Below are positions 24,751 through 36,169 of a stretch of 64,000 nt of DNA, in pieces. Below the pieces are notes generated by a model that saw nothing but the letters and a program-made list of their open reading frames with translations, was not told where the DNA came from and did no database searches. The translations under genes and the position numbers were made by a program. Positions within the stretch are counted from its first letter, which is position 1; every line of letters starts with the position of its first letter. This stretch comes from Lasiosphaeris hirsuta (lineage: Eukaryota; Ascomycota; Sordariomycetes; Sordariales; Lasiosphaeriaceae), in contig JAUKUA010000001.1 of NCBI GenBank assembly GCA_030549175.1, forward strand, positions 6,262,001 through 6,326,000, in the 5' to 3' direction.

Positions 24751-27700
24751 GATTGATTTTCTGGGTAGCCCTGCGCATAGGGAACTTTTTCAGCCACGCC
24801 TTGCAAAGCGTCGATATGAAGATTGTGAGGGCGGTCAAAAATATTTGGGCGGTAGAATGAGTTGGCGGTGGGGCTGGCGGTGTCAAGACAGACTGTGGCG
24901 CACCACCAACGTTGTCCAGTCGGCTCACACGCTGTGGCGCATAGCGCAGGCTGCACGTCAAATTGGTGGCAGCATCTCAAACGCGCCGGCAGCCCGCTAC
25001 TGCGAGCTAAACGAATCCCCATGAGAGGCTAATAATAACGTTTATTCCTCGCACTCCATTTGAAGCTGCATCTGTCGTTTTGATTGCTCGTGTCCCTATG
25101 TAGGTTCTGTAGGGCATCACAAGCAAATGGGACCAGGCCCTTTCCTACTTACGTAGCCACTCACTCACTGTTATTGACAGGCATGAATGTTCCCTGCCAA
25201 TTTATAGCCGTATGCAGGAACGCAATTGTCGCTGGCAATAATGGCGATTTAAAATCGAGTCAGCCTCGGTACCAAACTCCCTGCAGCGCTTGGCTTCACT
25301 GTCAGCTCGTGTCCACACTGGCCTCAGCTCATTTCTGACTTTGCTGTAGGGCCGGAGATGACTGTCGTCATTGCAAAGCCGAAAGCGCTTCACAGGAACG
25401 GCTCCATCTCGTCAATCTGGTTTTGCTTATCGATAGATCCACATCATTCGTGGGTCCTTTATTAGCGACTACCGCGGGTCGTAGACAGCGCGCTGAGTGT
25501 TTTCCCCATCTCCTGCCTGCCAAGATCGAGATGGCAATCTGTCCTTGCCGCCCTGGAAATTATCGACGGGAGGGAAATGCTTGCTGAAATTGTGGTCATC
25601 AAAATAGTTTCTTATATGCATCACATTGCAATCAACCTCAATTCTTTCATGTCTGAGGCGCCCTTTTCTCGGGCCGTGAAGTCATCCTTGCGACGCCAAA
25701 GAACGCCGACTTTGAAAGTCGCAAACCATTCAACGGCGAAAACCAGTGCTCGGGCACAGTGAAAACCCGGCACGTTAAACCAAATCAATCAATCAACTGC
25801 CACGGCCCTCGCCTCAAGGACTCAGCAGTGTTATGCTGCACGCATTACCTGCTCTTCGCTCCCATGTACACTATCTCAGAGGTAAGGCAGAAGGGCATGT
25901 CTCGGGCGGGACTCTTCCTGCCAGACATAGAACTCTTATCTCGCATATGCACATATGAGGTAGTTTTGTGTCCCTTCTTGCAGACTGTTCTTGGGGCCAA
26001 TTGAGGCCTACCAGAGCCGTTTGGTTTCCGCTCAACTTTCGGGCTTCGCGCTGATTCCCCTGATGGCGTTCGAGTCGCTGCTCTCAGAGATCGATCAAGA
26101 GCGGAACCGTCCATGAGTGGTTCCCAGGACATCATGTTGCCCCTTGCCTCGTGGTGTGCTTGTTGCTTTTTCGCGTCCGGCTGAATGGCCGTGGCGTTAT
26201 GCGAAGTAGTCCGTGCACGCAGATGCGTGTGAGTGTTTCGAGCTCACAGTGGACGACGACTAAAGGATTTTGGCGACAGGGTTTGGGGGTTTGGCGTCAG
26301 GTTGCCGCGAGGTGCTGCAGGCTTCAGGGACGTTGCCGTCAAGAAAAAGCACCTCAGCGGCCTCAGCTTTTGCGGCCGTCGGTCGCGATCGCCAACGAGC
26401 GCCCGCAGCGCAACGTGCTTAGCGTAGCACAATTCTGACCGAAGCAAACCATTGTTCAGTCTGCGGCATGGCGTTTTGTTTGTTTGCGCGGGGTCTACTG
26501 CTATGGATATCGTACGCCGAGTAAGTGCGCTGACCAAGTGCGACAGGCCAAGGTGCTGCCAGTTTGGCCTAGTATACATTCGGCTTGGTAATAGGTAAGT
26601 AGTATACCTACTAGCGAACGTGACCAGAGATCAAGACGGTGTATCAGTGCCGAATAGCCTGTGTGTTCGATGGGCACGCAAACTTTGGGCAAAGTCTCAA
26701 GCAAGCGATCAAGCAGGAGATCTTTGGTCATCATCAGGGCCGGTGACAGTGAGTGAGTGGACTGGCTTCAACGTTGTCCGATCTCGTCGCCCTGAGCCCC
26801 CCGCCTTGTAGCAATGGCCTTCACCGCCCCGGTCTGAACAGGCCGGATGGTTGTTATGCAAGACCGCAACACAGTGCGAGCAGGATTCAATCGGCTTTTC
26901 CTCGCCGTGGACACCACCCACTCAGGCCCCTGAGCATGTGCCAGGGGTTCCAGGAACCCAGTATCAGTCAACCCCCCTGGTGCACTCCGTAGCGCGGCCA
27001 TCCCGGATGTGGTTGTGAGTGTGAGGGGGACCCAGACCTGCCAGGACAGAACAAGGTCCCGTTGCTGCCCCGTATTGATGATAGCAGCGGGGTACCTGAC
27101 GCGACGGCGTGGAGGCGCAGACCATCGCGTAGTTCATCCAATGTCTCGTGATCCAAGTGGAACAGGATGCGCAAAAGGCAAAGGCCATCAAGGAAGCACC
27201 CTCCTACCAATACTGCTAAGCATTGGGGCCATGTGGCGCCTTTGATGGGGACTGGGGCGACTAGTGTAGACTGAAAAATCAGGAGTCGCGGAGTATTCTG
27301 GCGGCCGTTTGATGTCCCCGCTGCCGGGAGCCTGGCGAGCCTGGAAACCTGTTCGTTCGCCCGCCCAGAAGGAAACAAAAAATGGAGAAGCGATCGACTG
27401 CTGGGTGCTGCTGTGCGACAAACGGTGCGAGACAGTCAGATTCACCAGTTTGGGCGATGTATGCGACATCGACTTTGCGTCTTTCCATATCGGTGCTCTG
27501 CCCGTCTGGGGCGCTGGCCGAAGCGAGCGGCGAGCGTAGATCGACGCCTGCTGATGTTCTCTCGAAGGCATCCTCGCATCCTGCGTAGGCGCACATGCGG
27601 GTGACGATGTTGCGCCTGTGCCTGATCCCCTCTCGGCTGCGACTGTACGGTCGTATTGGCCTGTGAAGATGGAAGGCAGTGGAGGGGTTTGCGGAGAGAT

Positions 27701-28607
27701 GGAGAGCCGTTCAAGATGGCGGTCCTGGTCGCGGCCGTCAGGCCGGCAGTTTTGGCGGTGGTACATCCAGAGAGAAACAAACATGGAGTCAACACACGGA
27801 ATCCATCAGAAGGCTCGCATGGCGTAAACATTTCCACTTTTGATTCAATTCAGGTTGGCTTGGCCGTTGCTTTTTGGGGACTTGAGCCGTGTGAACACAT
27901 CAGCATACAATGGCTCCCCGGTCCACCCTCCAACTCACCCATGCGCCCACAGTGCGGAAGCCTGTGCTCCTACTGCTGACATTGCGCTTCCCGCCAGGCC
28001 CCCACTCAGATTTTCCAGTCTGTTGTGTGTTCCGCTGACCCCTTCGCCTCTCCATCTCGCATCTCGCCCTTTCCGCATTTTACTCTTCACCATTCAACAT
28101 CGACACCGTCGACTTGTCGACAACCTCCTCCTGGCTCAATCCCAGCGGCAGATCTCGAGATTTGCACTGGTTTTGACCGTCCACTCCTTTGATACTAAGC
28201 AACGTTTTTGAATTCGTCTAGAAGCAGCGTTATTACCTAATTCTTTGCCTGCTGCGCTTCTAGTTCATTGCATTCAACTGGTCCCACCGAGGTAGGCTCC
28301 ATTCGCACCCCAGTCCGCGACCTTTGACACAGTACACCGAGACTCTCATGGTCGCTAGCCTCGCACCAGCCTGTTATTTAACGCGTCTACATTACTAGCT
28401 CTCACGACAGCCCGCTGACCGTGGCAGATTGCAACTGTTTTTAATCGATCAACCGCCAGGCCCGGGCCTATTCCACGACATTGCCAACAGGTTGAGAGCA
28501 CCAACCTCGCCGAGCGTTCCCGCCTAGCGTTTCTTAAGACCGCAAACCCATGTCACCCGATTGGAACTGAGTTGCCCATCGCTTCTGGCGCCGCAGAGCG
28601 GCTTGGA
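24751..28607. other. Largest intergenic region (3.9 kb)
   Basis: It separates divergent CGR1 and the 971-aa gene. ORFs up to 198 codons (27188-27784, minus) are present, but reading frames overlap on both strands and no domain, signal peptide or splice-consistent extension is seen. About 28000-28600 is pyrimidine-rich with short AT patches and likely forms a long 5' leader of the downstream gene. I see no transposase or reverse-transcriptase motif and no tRNA. Confidence 0.4.
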
Positions 28608-31523
28608 ATGATAGCGGCCACAGCCGGACCCGACATGATGGTCGAGCCTTACGTCTCTGAAAGTCTCGACACCGCGACGGCGCATCGCCTCGCCGTTCCT
28701 ATTCCCTCGGTGGTGGAAAGTATGTCTACCGAAGACCTGTCTCTCGAAGGTCTGGAGGCATCACCGCGGACGATTCCCCCTCCACCAAATCCGCACTTCG
28801 TATTTCCAGCTCGGCCTTCCTCCTACTCAGCCCCCTCGTCATTCTCTCGGGCTACAGGTAGGCGACCTCGGTCTACTATTGAACCGCCAGACCCGATTGT
28901 GGTAATCGCTTCCGACAACGAGAAATCCAGGCCAAGGTCCCCAGCGCTTCCGGCTTTCTCGTTCAACCCAGGTGCATCTCTTCCATCACCCGCAATTGCC
29001 GAAAACTCCTTTTTGAGCCCGCCACAATCACCAGCTGTACCCGAATCCCCCAGGACAATTCCCGCCAGGATAGGCACAGGACACCGCAGAGGAGGTAGTG
29101 AATTCGTTGGAGGAACCATCCGTGCTGGAGACACGATAACTGTCTTGAGCACCAGTCCGACAAAGTCTGAGAGTGGCATGGCCTCGCCGCTTCTGCAGCC
29201 AACCAAGCCAAATAGACCGAGAGGGCATGCACATCGCAGGTCCGCTGCCATCTCCAGTCACGATCTATCCTCCATTATCCTCCCTTCCCCTCACCAAAAT
29301 CTGCGAGGGAGCAGCGCACCTGCTAGCCCAGCGCTCCTGGATCGTTCAAACGGATGCGAATTTCCGGCCCCCGAACCATCGCCTGCGCTATCGGAGGCTA
29401 ATCGCTCTCGCATTTTGGAATCGTCTTACGTGAATACCGACGAAATTGCCTTAGGGTCTGTCACGGAAACTGAGCAGCCTTCCAAGCCTCCAACTCGCAA
29501 TAGGGTTGGTTTCTCGGACACACTAGAGTTCATTCCAAGACCTCTTTCTCTTGTGTCGAGCGACACTTCTAGCACAGCTACCGCGCGTCCTGGGCACTCT
29601 GTATCGGGAAGCATTTCGTCTGTGATCTCCATCACCAATGTGGAGCGCGAACACAACTCGCCCCTTGGGTTCAGTCCGGCACGAAAGCGTAATGAGACCC
29701 GACCTAGTACCGCTGGTGCAATCCTCGAGCGTACCCAGAGCATCTCGGAAACAGAACCACCTCTTTCTTCACCAAGAAGGCGAGGATCAATCCCTTTTTT
29801 GGGTGCTCTTCCACCACCCACTGCAGTTGCCCCGCCCACTCCTAGTCCAACAAAGTCCGTCAAGAAGTGGTCCTTTTTCGGTCTAGATCCGTTTGTAGCA
29901 GGTTCTCCTACTCGATCTCGACCAGTCAGCGCCAGTTCAACGGAGTCTCAAGGAAAGCCCGCAAGCTCGCCAAATTCATCTTGTGCCCAAATCTATGTTC
30001 AACCTGCTGATGAGACAGCGGACGAGGCAGATGATTTGAAGCCAATCACGAAGAAGCGGAGTAAGAAGCAAAAGAAGGTCAAGACCTGGGCTGGCTCTAT
30101 TCTGTCTCGAAAACCGAAACCCCGACATGGCAAACAGAAGCGAAGAACCCCGACGCCGCCCCCTCTTTCGCATGCGACATTCAGACGTGACGGCGAAATG
30201 AGTGAGTGTTTCATGGAAATGTCACCAGAACCGGAGCCGGCGATGCCCACATTCATGGTATCAGAGCTGTCTGCAAATGGTCGAGAGGAGGCTTGGACAA
30301 CAAGTTCACTTCCCGACGAGGACTCATCCTACCCTATGATTGACCTAGACGCGGCACTAGGCCCTTTCAACACGCCGCTGCCCCGAAATCCAGAGTGGGA
30401 GGCTGCCCAAAGAGCAGGGGGGCATCTGAAGAAGCAGTTGCATAGTGCGGCAGGCATGAGTCGCTTCACAGGCCCAGGAATGCACTACCAGCACCGACGC
30501 GCAGAGAGTGCACCCGAGATGGTGCCATTTGAGGCCGGCCGACTGGGCTTCCCTCGATTTGGCAGTAGCTCGACAATGGCTGACGTGTTCGAGGAGGACG
30601 AGGAGGAAGACCACGATTCGGCTGCAAAGTCGACTGGACAATCAACCCCTGTTGGCGAAACGCCGGTTATCGAAAAGGCTTTGGTCGCGGTAATTCCTGA
30701 CAACGATAATGCTGGACTCGCCGATATCACCGTTTCGAAATCTCCGATTCTTGACGACTCGAAGATAACTGAAGCCGAGCCTCGTGCGGTTGTATCTAGC
30801 AACAACGAACAGCCATTTGGCACTCCGAACATGAAGTTCGATCGTTCAACTAGTTCACTTCATGACGGGATTGTTCCGGTGGACCTTTTCAACCGTGATT
30901 TCACTTCAGTACCTCGAGAAGCATCCATTGGTAACGACAGCTTGGATTCGGCAACCCCTTCTCCGCGTCATATTCACCGGCCCAAAGAACTTGCCCCTGT
31001 GGATGTCAGTCCTCTCAACCTACCGGTCGCATCGCTTGCCCCCATCAGTCCCTACTCGATGACCCAATCGTCATCCTTCCCATCACCACGATCGCCAATA
31101 TCATACGATGCACATCGCATCTCGACTGCTCCTTCTTCTATAACGGAAGACAACTTCCAGTCGTTGCTGATGGGAGAGCCTGGGCCGGAAGTACGGATTT
31201 CTGTCGATGACATCCCCTCTCTCACGAGCAGCAACTCGACTATGACTCGGGATAGCATTTTCGCTCAGCACCCGCAAGCAAGACATCCTCCTTTGAGTGA
31301 TCAACCCAGGCCGGCCTCTTTTACATCGACGGCGTTCGGCCGAAGACGCTCAAGCCTCGCAAGTCTCAGCCGTCTTATCAGCAGCTCACACGGCGAGCGA
31401 AGCAAGCTGTCGATGGAGGTTTCGATGGATAGCGAGCCAGAGAGGAAGGCCAAGATCAGCAAGGCCAAGAGGCTCAGCCGCATGATGCAGTTCTGGAAAT
31501 CGAAAGAGGCCGAGGGGGCTTAG
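28608..31523 (+). CDS. Ser/Pro-rich disordered protein, fungal 'cell wall proline-rich' type
   Basis: One intact frame; I start it at the first ATG (28608), giving 971 aa, because the open frame upstream has no ATG. The protein is almost entirely low-complexity Ser/Pro/Thr with many SP/TP phosphosite-like dipeptides and RRxS motifs (GHRRGGSEFVGG, HAHRRSAAISSHDLS, RRAESAPEM). There is a Lys-rich patch (TKKRSKKQKKVKTWAGSILS), an acidic patch (DVFEEDEEEDHD) and a basic C terminus ending KRLSRMMQFWKSKEAEG. No signal peptide or TM segment. Similar proteins in filamentous fungi are annotated 'cell wall proline-rich protein', but this sequence looks intracellular and possibly kinase-regulated or cortex-associated (inference). 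Function unknown. Confidence 0.75.
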   Translation: MIAATAGPDMMVEPYVSESLDTATAHRLAVPIPSVVESMSTEDLSLEGLEASPRTIPPPPNPHFVFPARPSSYSAPSSFSRATGRRPRSTIEPPDPIVVIASDNEKSRPRSPALPAFSFNPGASLPSPAIAENSFLSPPQSPAVPESPRTIPARIGTGHRRGGSEFVGGTIRAGDTITVLSTSPTKSESGMASPLLQPTKPNRPRGHAHRRSAAISSHDLSSIILPSPHQNLRGSSAPASPALLDRSNGCEFPAPEPSPALSEANRSRILESSYVNTDEIALGSVTETEQPSKPPTRNRVGFSDTLEFIPRPLSLVSSDTSSTATARPGHSVSGSISSVISITNVEREHNSPLGFSPARKRNETRPSTAGAILERTQSISETEPPLSSPRRRGSIPFLGALPPPTAVAPPTPSPTKSVKKWSFFGLDPFVAGSPTRSRPVSASSTESQGKPASSPNSSCAQIYVQPADETADEADDLKPITKKRSKKQKKVKTWAGSILSRKPKPRHGKQKRRTPTPPPLSHATFRRDGEMSECFMEMSPEPEPAMPTFMVSELSANGREEAWTTSSLPDEDSSYPMIDLDAALGPFNTPLPRNPEWEAAQRAGGHLKKQLHSAAGMSRFTGPGMHYQHRRAESAPEMVPFEAGRLGFPRFGSSSTMADVFEEDEEEDHDSAAKSTGQSTPVGETPVIEKALVAVIPDNDNAGLADITVSKSPILDDSKITEAEPRAVVSSNNEQPFGTPNMKFDRSTSSLHDGIVPVDLFNRDFTSVPREASIGNDSLDSATPSPRHIHRPKELAPVDVSPLNLPVASLAPISPYSMTQSSSFPSPRSPISYDAHRISTAPSSITEDNFQSLLMGEPGPEVRISVDDIPSLTSSNSTMTRDSIFAQHPQARHPPLSDQPRPASFTSTAFGRRRSSLASLSRLISSSHGERSKLSMEVSMDSEPERKAKISKAKRLSRMMQFWKSKEAEGA

Positions 31524-32785
31524 ATCGCCAAAACGTCTGGCTCCAATTATCTAAGTTCAACGAGGGATTTCTCCCAATACAGTTTGCTTGGGGGTGGGAC
31601 CGTGATTAGGTGACCCTTCAAAAGCAAATTGTCTTTCGGTTTTACCAAATTCTCAACTCCGGCCTGCCTACTATGGCCATAATCAAGGTTACCGTAAATC
31701 GCGACTCGGCGAACTGTTGCGGCGTTTGGTGCTTTGGAAGTGAGCAGAAGCATGTCTGTTGGCCAGGATATTGTCCCGCGACCGCAGAGCAGTAAGGCAA
31801 ACTCCCGAATGCAACAGGTGGTGTCCTTCTAATAGGAAGAACTAGAGACGTGTGTTGTGTGCGTGTGTGTAGGATTATCTAGGCGGGAAAGGGGGGGGGG
31901 GGTCTAATAGGGAGGGGTAAGGCGTTTTTGACGATACAAATGAGGCTTGTGGACTTGCATGGGGTTTAGGGGCAGATATTTCGTTTGCCAGACTTTGTTC
32001 CAGCTTCAGTTGAAGCTGGAGTGGACATGATGGAGGCAAGAACATATGATTCGTAGGTGGACGACGATTCTTTGATTCTCTGGACATATCGTTGTACATG
32101 GGTACTGGAGACGGAAGGACATGAGATTTTTCACAGCGAGTAATACCGAGAGAAAGGGGGAGTACACTGCTTTTGGCGGCATCCCGCCCTCGGGCAAGAT
32201 GCCGCCGGCGGACGACTTTAAAAAAAACACAAGTAGCGTAGGTAGACAGTTAGGTAGTAATGAACAGGAGTGGTCTACCGGACCCGACTACGTCTTTTGT
32301 GGTGCAATCTGGATATTGATTGGGTTGTGCTCAGGGCGCATATCACAATACCTATCTATCCATACTGTATGGATTGGGATGGACTAGAGTTCGATTCTTG
32401 GTTGTTCGACCCGGACAGTGAATTCGGATAATGGCATGGGTCGGCGGGCGGGAGTCTTACCGTACACTAGACATCCAAAATCCGGGGAACCTCCGTGCCT
32501 ACGCCTGACCAGCCTCGGTTGTTGACGCTAAGGTACGGGGGTCGCTCCTTGGTAGGCCTGGGGCTGGGGTGAAATCACAAGCGCCTAGTCTCTCATCTTC
32601 GATTGGATGTACTCTTTTCCACGGCCGAGCTTCTCAAGTTACCTTGCCGGTTAACAAGCTTTTGTTTTGCGCAATTTTGAAACGACCAAGCGACCTGACC
32701 TCGATATCTCGGCTGCAACCTGCTACTTTGTCCGAACACACCAAAGCTCTCTGGTTGTGTCACTGGTTGGCGCATACAGGCCGCG
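31524..32785. other. Intergenic region with three hairpins and a G12 tract
   Basis: 1.26 kb between two plus-strand genes. It contains a G12 run (31891-31902) and three near-perfect inverted repeats: 31999-32020 (10-bp stem), 32175-32206 (9-bp GC-rich stem) and 32358-32374 (7-bp stem). The last part is the PEX4 promoter. No credible ORF. Confidence 0.5.
32175..32206. repeat. GC-rich inverted repeat (9-bp stem)
   Basis: GGCGGCATC at 32175-32183 is an exact reverse complement of GATGCCGCC at 32198-32206; the 14-nt loop itself contains GCCC/GGGC. It could form a stable RNA hairpin or be a terminal-repeat remnant. Its role is not known. Confidence 0.6.
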
Positions 32786-33359
32786 ATGTCCAAAGCATCG
32801 TCCTCATCGCGCAATAATCCCAGCCGCCGCCTGCTGACGGAACTCGACACATGGCACAGTATCGAGGCCAAAGATGACAAAGGCATCGAGCGCCTCGGTC
32901 CCATCAGCGACGACCAGCTGCTCAGCTGGGAGGCCGTGATCAACGGGAGGGGGATTGGCGGCGGCTACGATGGTATGCACATCCTCTCTCCGTCCTCTCC
33001 GTCCAGCCAGATCATGATAACAAACTAACCCACCCGCAGACGGCCGCTGGCTCCTCCGCATCACCATCCCGCCCACGTACCCGTTAGCGCCGCCCAAGAT
33101 CGCCTTCGCGACGCCCATCGTGCACGCCAACGTCGCCCTGCAGACGGGCGAGATCTGCCTCGACCTGCTCAAAGACGCGTGGACGCCCGCCTACCGCGTC
33201 TTCGAGTGCGTACGTGCCGTGCGCATGCTTCTCGCCCACCCGGCCATCGACAGCCCCCTCAATGTCGACGTGGCCGCCCTGCTACGCGACGGCGACGACC
33301 TCGGCGCCCGCCAGCTGGTCGAGCTGTGGGTCGAGGAGGAGCGGTTTACGGGGGAATGA
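32786..33359 (+). CDS. pex4: Peroxisomal ubiquitin-conjugating enzyme Pex4
   Basis: Two exons (32786-32972, 33040-33359) give 168 aa, a single UBC domain. Pex4 mono-ubiquitinates the import receptor Pex5 on a conserved Cys, together with the Pex2/10/12 ring ligases, so that Pex1/Pex6 can pull it out of the peroxisomal membrane. Seen: N-terminal helix NPSRRLLTELDTW, ISDDQLLSWEAVI, WLLRITIPPTYPLAPPKIAF, and the active-site loop QTGEICLDLLKDAWTPAY with the catalytic Cys; LLAHPAIDSPLNVDVAALLR follows. The Cys context and the long helix fit Pex4 better than other E2s. Odd: the usual HPN triad before the Cys reads HAN. Pex6, the next step in the same cycle, lies 17 kb downstream. Confidence 0.85.
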
Positions 33360-34221
33360 CAGGGGGTATAGCACCACGCCGAAACAGCCGTGGGATGCAG
33401 GCCAGACTGGACGACATGCGGGGGTAGGGGCGGGGGTATCCATTTGACTTGCACATGGGAGTTGGGATGGTGGAAGGGGTTTCAGAAAACATATATCTAA
33501 TTGGGGACGGGATTTGCCGGCATTGTTGAGTAGCACGGCAGCATGGCGGTTTCATTGGCATTCCCCACCCAGCCGTCGAGCTGAGAGTGAAAGTGGGCAG
33601 ACTGTGCAGGAGTTTCTTGGATGCATTCTCGAGTTAAATGAGGCGAGCATGTTTTGGGTCGCATACTAGAATATTGCTGACAGAGCGATCACGGGTTCGG
33701 GATGGATGTGTCGAGCGAAAATATATTGATGTCTCTATATTCCCTGGATGCCATTCCCCATCCCAGCAAGGGACTTTGAGGGCGATGGATGTAGAAAGGA
33801 CTGTATGCCGTACAACAGATAACCCAAAACCACAAGCCCCCCCCAAATATCATCCCGTAACCGTCGTGTCGTATCGTACAGTCCAAGATGGTATCCGAGA
33901 CCGCTGGCTGAATCTCGCAAAAAACAGAGGGTGCCCCTTGGCACAAAGCCAATCCCAACAGGCTGCTGTGTCACCCAAGCTCCAATTACAAATACAAGAA
34001 CGCCAAAACACCGGTCGGGAGGAACGCAGATGCGAGTCAAGCTTCTTAGTGTTCCTCTATATCAAGTCCCCCAACCACCGACAGCCAAGTTCCTGCCTGT
34101 GGCCATGAGGGATTGCAAGAAGGCAATCACCAGGTTTCCTCCAGAGAAGCGTAACAGTGTTGAAGAGTGCCGTCACCAACGAACTGCGTGGACCTACCCG
34201 CATGAAACTCGCCGCAACGTT
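33360..34221. other. Convergent intergenic region PEX4/MNN9
   Basis: 860 bp of 3' flanks of two convergent genes. Overlapping short ORFs only. No structured element recognised. Confidence 0.45.
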
Positions 34222-35406
34222 TCACTCATTATAGTGATAAACCTGTCATTTCGGGTCAGCACAAAACCGGCCGCTAGGGACATGAAGAGATTGACATGCA
34301 CATACCTTGTAATTCGGCAAACCCGCGGCCTGCCAGCCTAACCTTTTTGCCATTTTAGCGAAACCCTCAGTTTCAATCAGGTGGTAAAAAGCGAAGGGGG
34401 GGAACATGGCACCGTCCCGGTGGACGTCTGCTTTCACAAGCAATGCGGTGCCCCCAACGCCGTCCAACGGAACTTCGTGGTGTATATCGGCCCCTTCCTC
34501 GTACATGTAGGCCATCAATGCTCGGTACGTGGCCATATCGGCGTAACCCTCCAAGAGGATGTCATCGTAGCCCATTTTGGAGGCCAACTCCTGCGCGGTT
34601 GGGCTGTCTTGCCAGTTGTTGAAATCGTACGCTCTCTCATCCATGACCTTCCTCTCGGTATTATAATATCGCTGAAAGCAATTGGGCGCAATAAGTGGCT
34701 TATCGTGAAAGGCTAAGTCCTGGATCAAAGTCGGAGGAGTCTCGATGATATCGGCATCCAACCACAGCACCCAAGACGTGGAGGGACCTAGGGTGGTAAA
34801 GAGCAGAGAATTGCGGGCTTTGGCCATGGCCGCCCGTCGGATCTTTTGGTTTTGCATCTTGTGCCGCTCGCCCTCGTCCTGAGATGGAAGGGGCGGGTCA
34901 AAGTCTTGACGCAAAATGATAATACTCTTGAACCTGTCCTTCTCAGGTCCGTACTGCTGGGTCTTGGCAATCTGTTTCTGCAGTTCTGTGGTCGCCGTGT
35001 TACCCTCCTTATTCTTGGGCAAGATGAAGCCAAGGGTGATGAGCTCGTGAGAGTACGTCAACTTCAAAAGGTTGTCCCAGTACGCCTGGTAGAACCGGGC
35101 CATCGGTGTCAGGATCAAGATGTTCTCGCGGTTATCGAGGGGGTTGTGGGTGATGGTGACATTGTTCAGGTTGTAGCGGGTGACGGGTGGCGGCTTCACC
35201 TTCCCGCTCGTCGAGGTCGACTTGCGAAAGGGAGATGTAGGCGGCGAGAGGGGATGCGACGCGGCGGAGGCCTTGCGAGAAGCGGAAAAGTCGGGGGCGG
35301 ATGACCCTATTAAAAAGTATAGAATGAAAATGCAAAGGGCACCGCCGAGAACTAGAGTCAATGGGCTCGTCTTCTTGAGACGAACCGGCCCCATGGGACG
35401 CGCCAT
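34222..35406 (-). CDS. mnn9: Mannan polymerase subunit Mnn9 (Anp1 family, GT62)
   Basis: Two exons (35406-34306, 34242-34222) give 373 aa. Mnn9 with Van1 or Anp1 forms the cis-Golgi alpha-1,6-mannosyltransferases that build the mannan backbone of N-glycans. Seen: short cytosolic tail, one TM anchor (about 15-34, TLVLGGALCIFILYFLIG), Ser/Pro stem, then the catalytic domain with ENILILTPMARFYQAYWDNL, RRAAMAKARNSLLFTTLG, DxD-type WVLWLDADIIETPP, YDFNNWQDS and PFYHLIETEGFAKMAKRLG. The last exon has only six codons plus stop; splicing restores GLPNYK/VYHYNE, the family C terminus, while reading through adds an unrelated tail. It resembles Mnn9 more than Van1 or Anp1 along its length. Confidence 0.92.
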
Positions 35407-36169
35407 GGGATCGTCGTGAGCGGTTCAGGGGAGAGAACACATAGAGTGTTTGTTTCGAAGCGCTCTCGGGGAGGGCGCAACACGGTGGCTGGACTCGGGG
35501 GTTGCGCCAGAGAGTAAGTAGCACCTATAGGATAAAGGTTGCTATTGCCGAAACTCAATTGTCGCAGGCGTTATGTCAAGAGAGTCGGTCACCGGGATTG
35601 TGGACGGTGTTCTGGCGGTCGTCACGTCCTCACCGATTGGAAATCCGGCAGTGCGATCATTGGGATAAAGAAACGGTTTCTGGGAAGGACAGGTAAAATA
35701 GTGCAAAGGGGTCTGTCTCTAGCGTGATGGACGCTGACAGCGCAAGCAGGTACGTACCTGGTCTCGTACCTGTCCCTGCACCTCCACTCGTGTGTCGCAA
35801 ACCAAGATCCTGCCCCCGTTTCAGCCGCCACCATCTCCACCGCGGGTATTTGCGTGACTCTCCCTGCCGCCCATCCCACCAGCTGGTGTCGGCTGGTGAG
35901 AGCTTTGGGCTACCTTCCATCGTTCTCCAGCCACTGTGGCACTAGCTCCAGCACTCAATGGCTTCGTCCTCCCGCTGCAGCCTTGCCATCCACGGCTGGC
36001 TAGGCCGCATTGCGTCGAAGCTTCATCAACTAACTCGATCCCCATCCCCAACACGGATCGTCTTCTTCAACTGCGTCACGCCGCGTCCCACAACCACCTC
36101 GCCCTCGCATATTTGCACACCCAAAACCTCGCATACACCAGCACCCGTCTGGTCGCACAAGCAGCGATA
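35407..36169. other. Divergent promoter region MNN9/RPN13
   Basis: 760 bp between divergent start codons. Contains both leaders; a small ORF starting at 35958 overlaps the RPN13 leader but lacks support. No defined element recognised. Confidence 0.45.

Noticed and set aside
27188..27784. 198-codon minus-strand ORF in the 3.9-kb gap
   Set aside because: Overlapped by several ORFs on both strands, no conserved motif, composition like GC-rich noncoding sequence.
28572..28607. Start of the 971-aa protein at 28572
   Set aside because: The codon there is TTG; the first ATG in frame is 28608.
32385..32405. Second B-box-like sequence (GAGTTCGATTC)
   Set aside because: Only a partial consensus match, no stem, no Pol III gene nearby.
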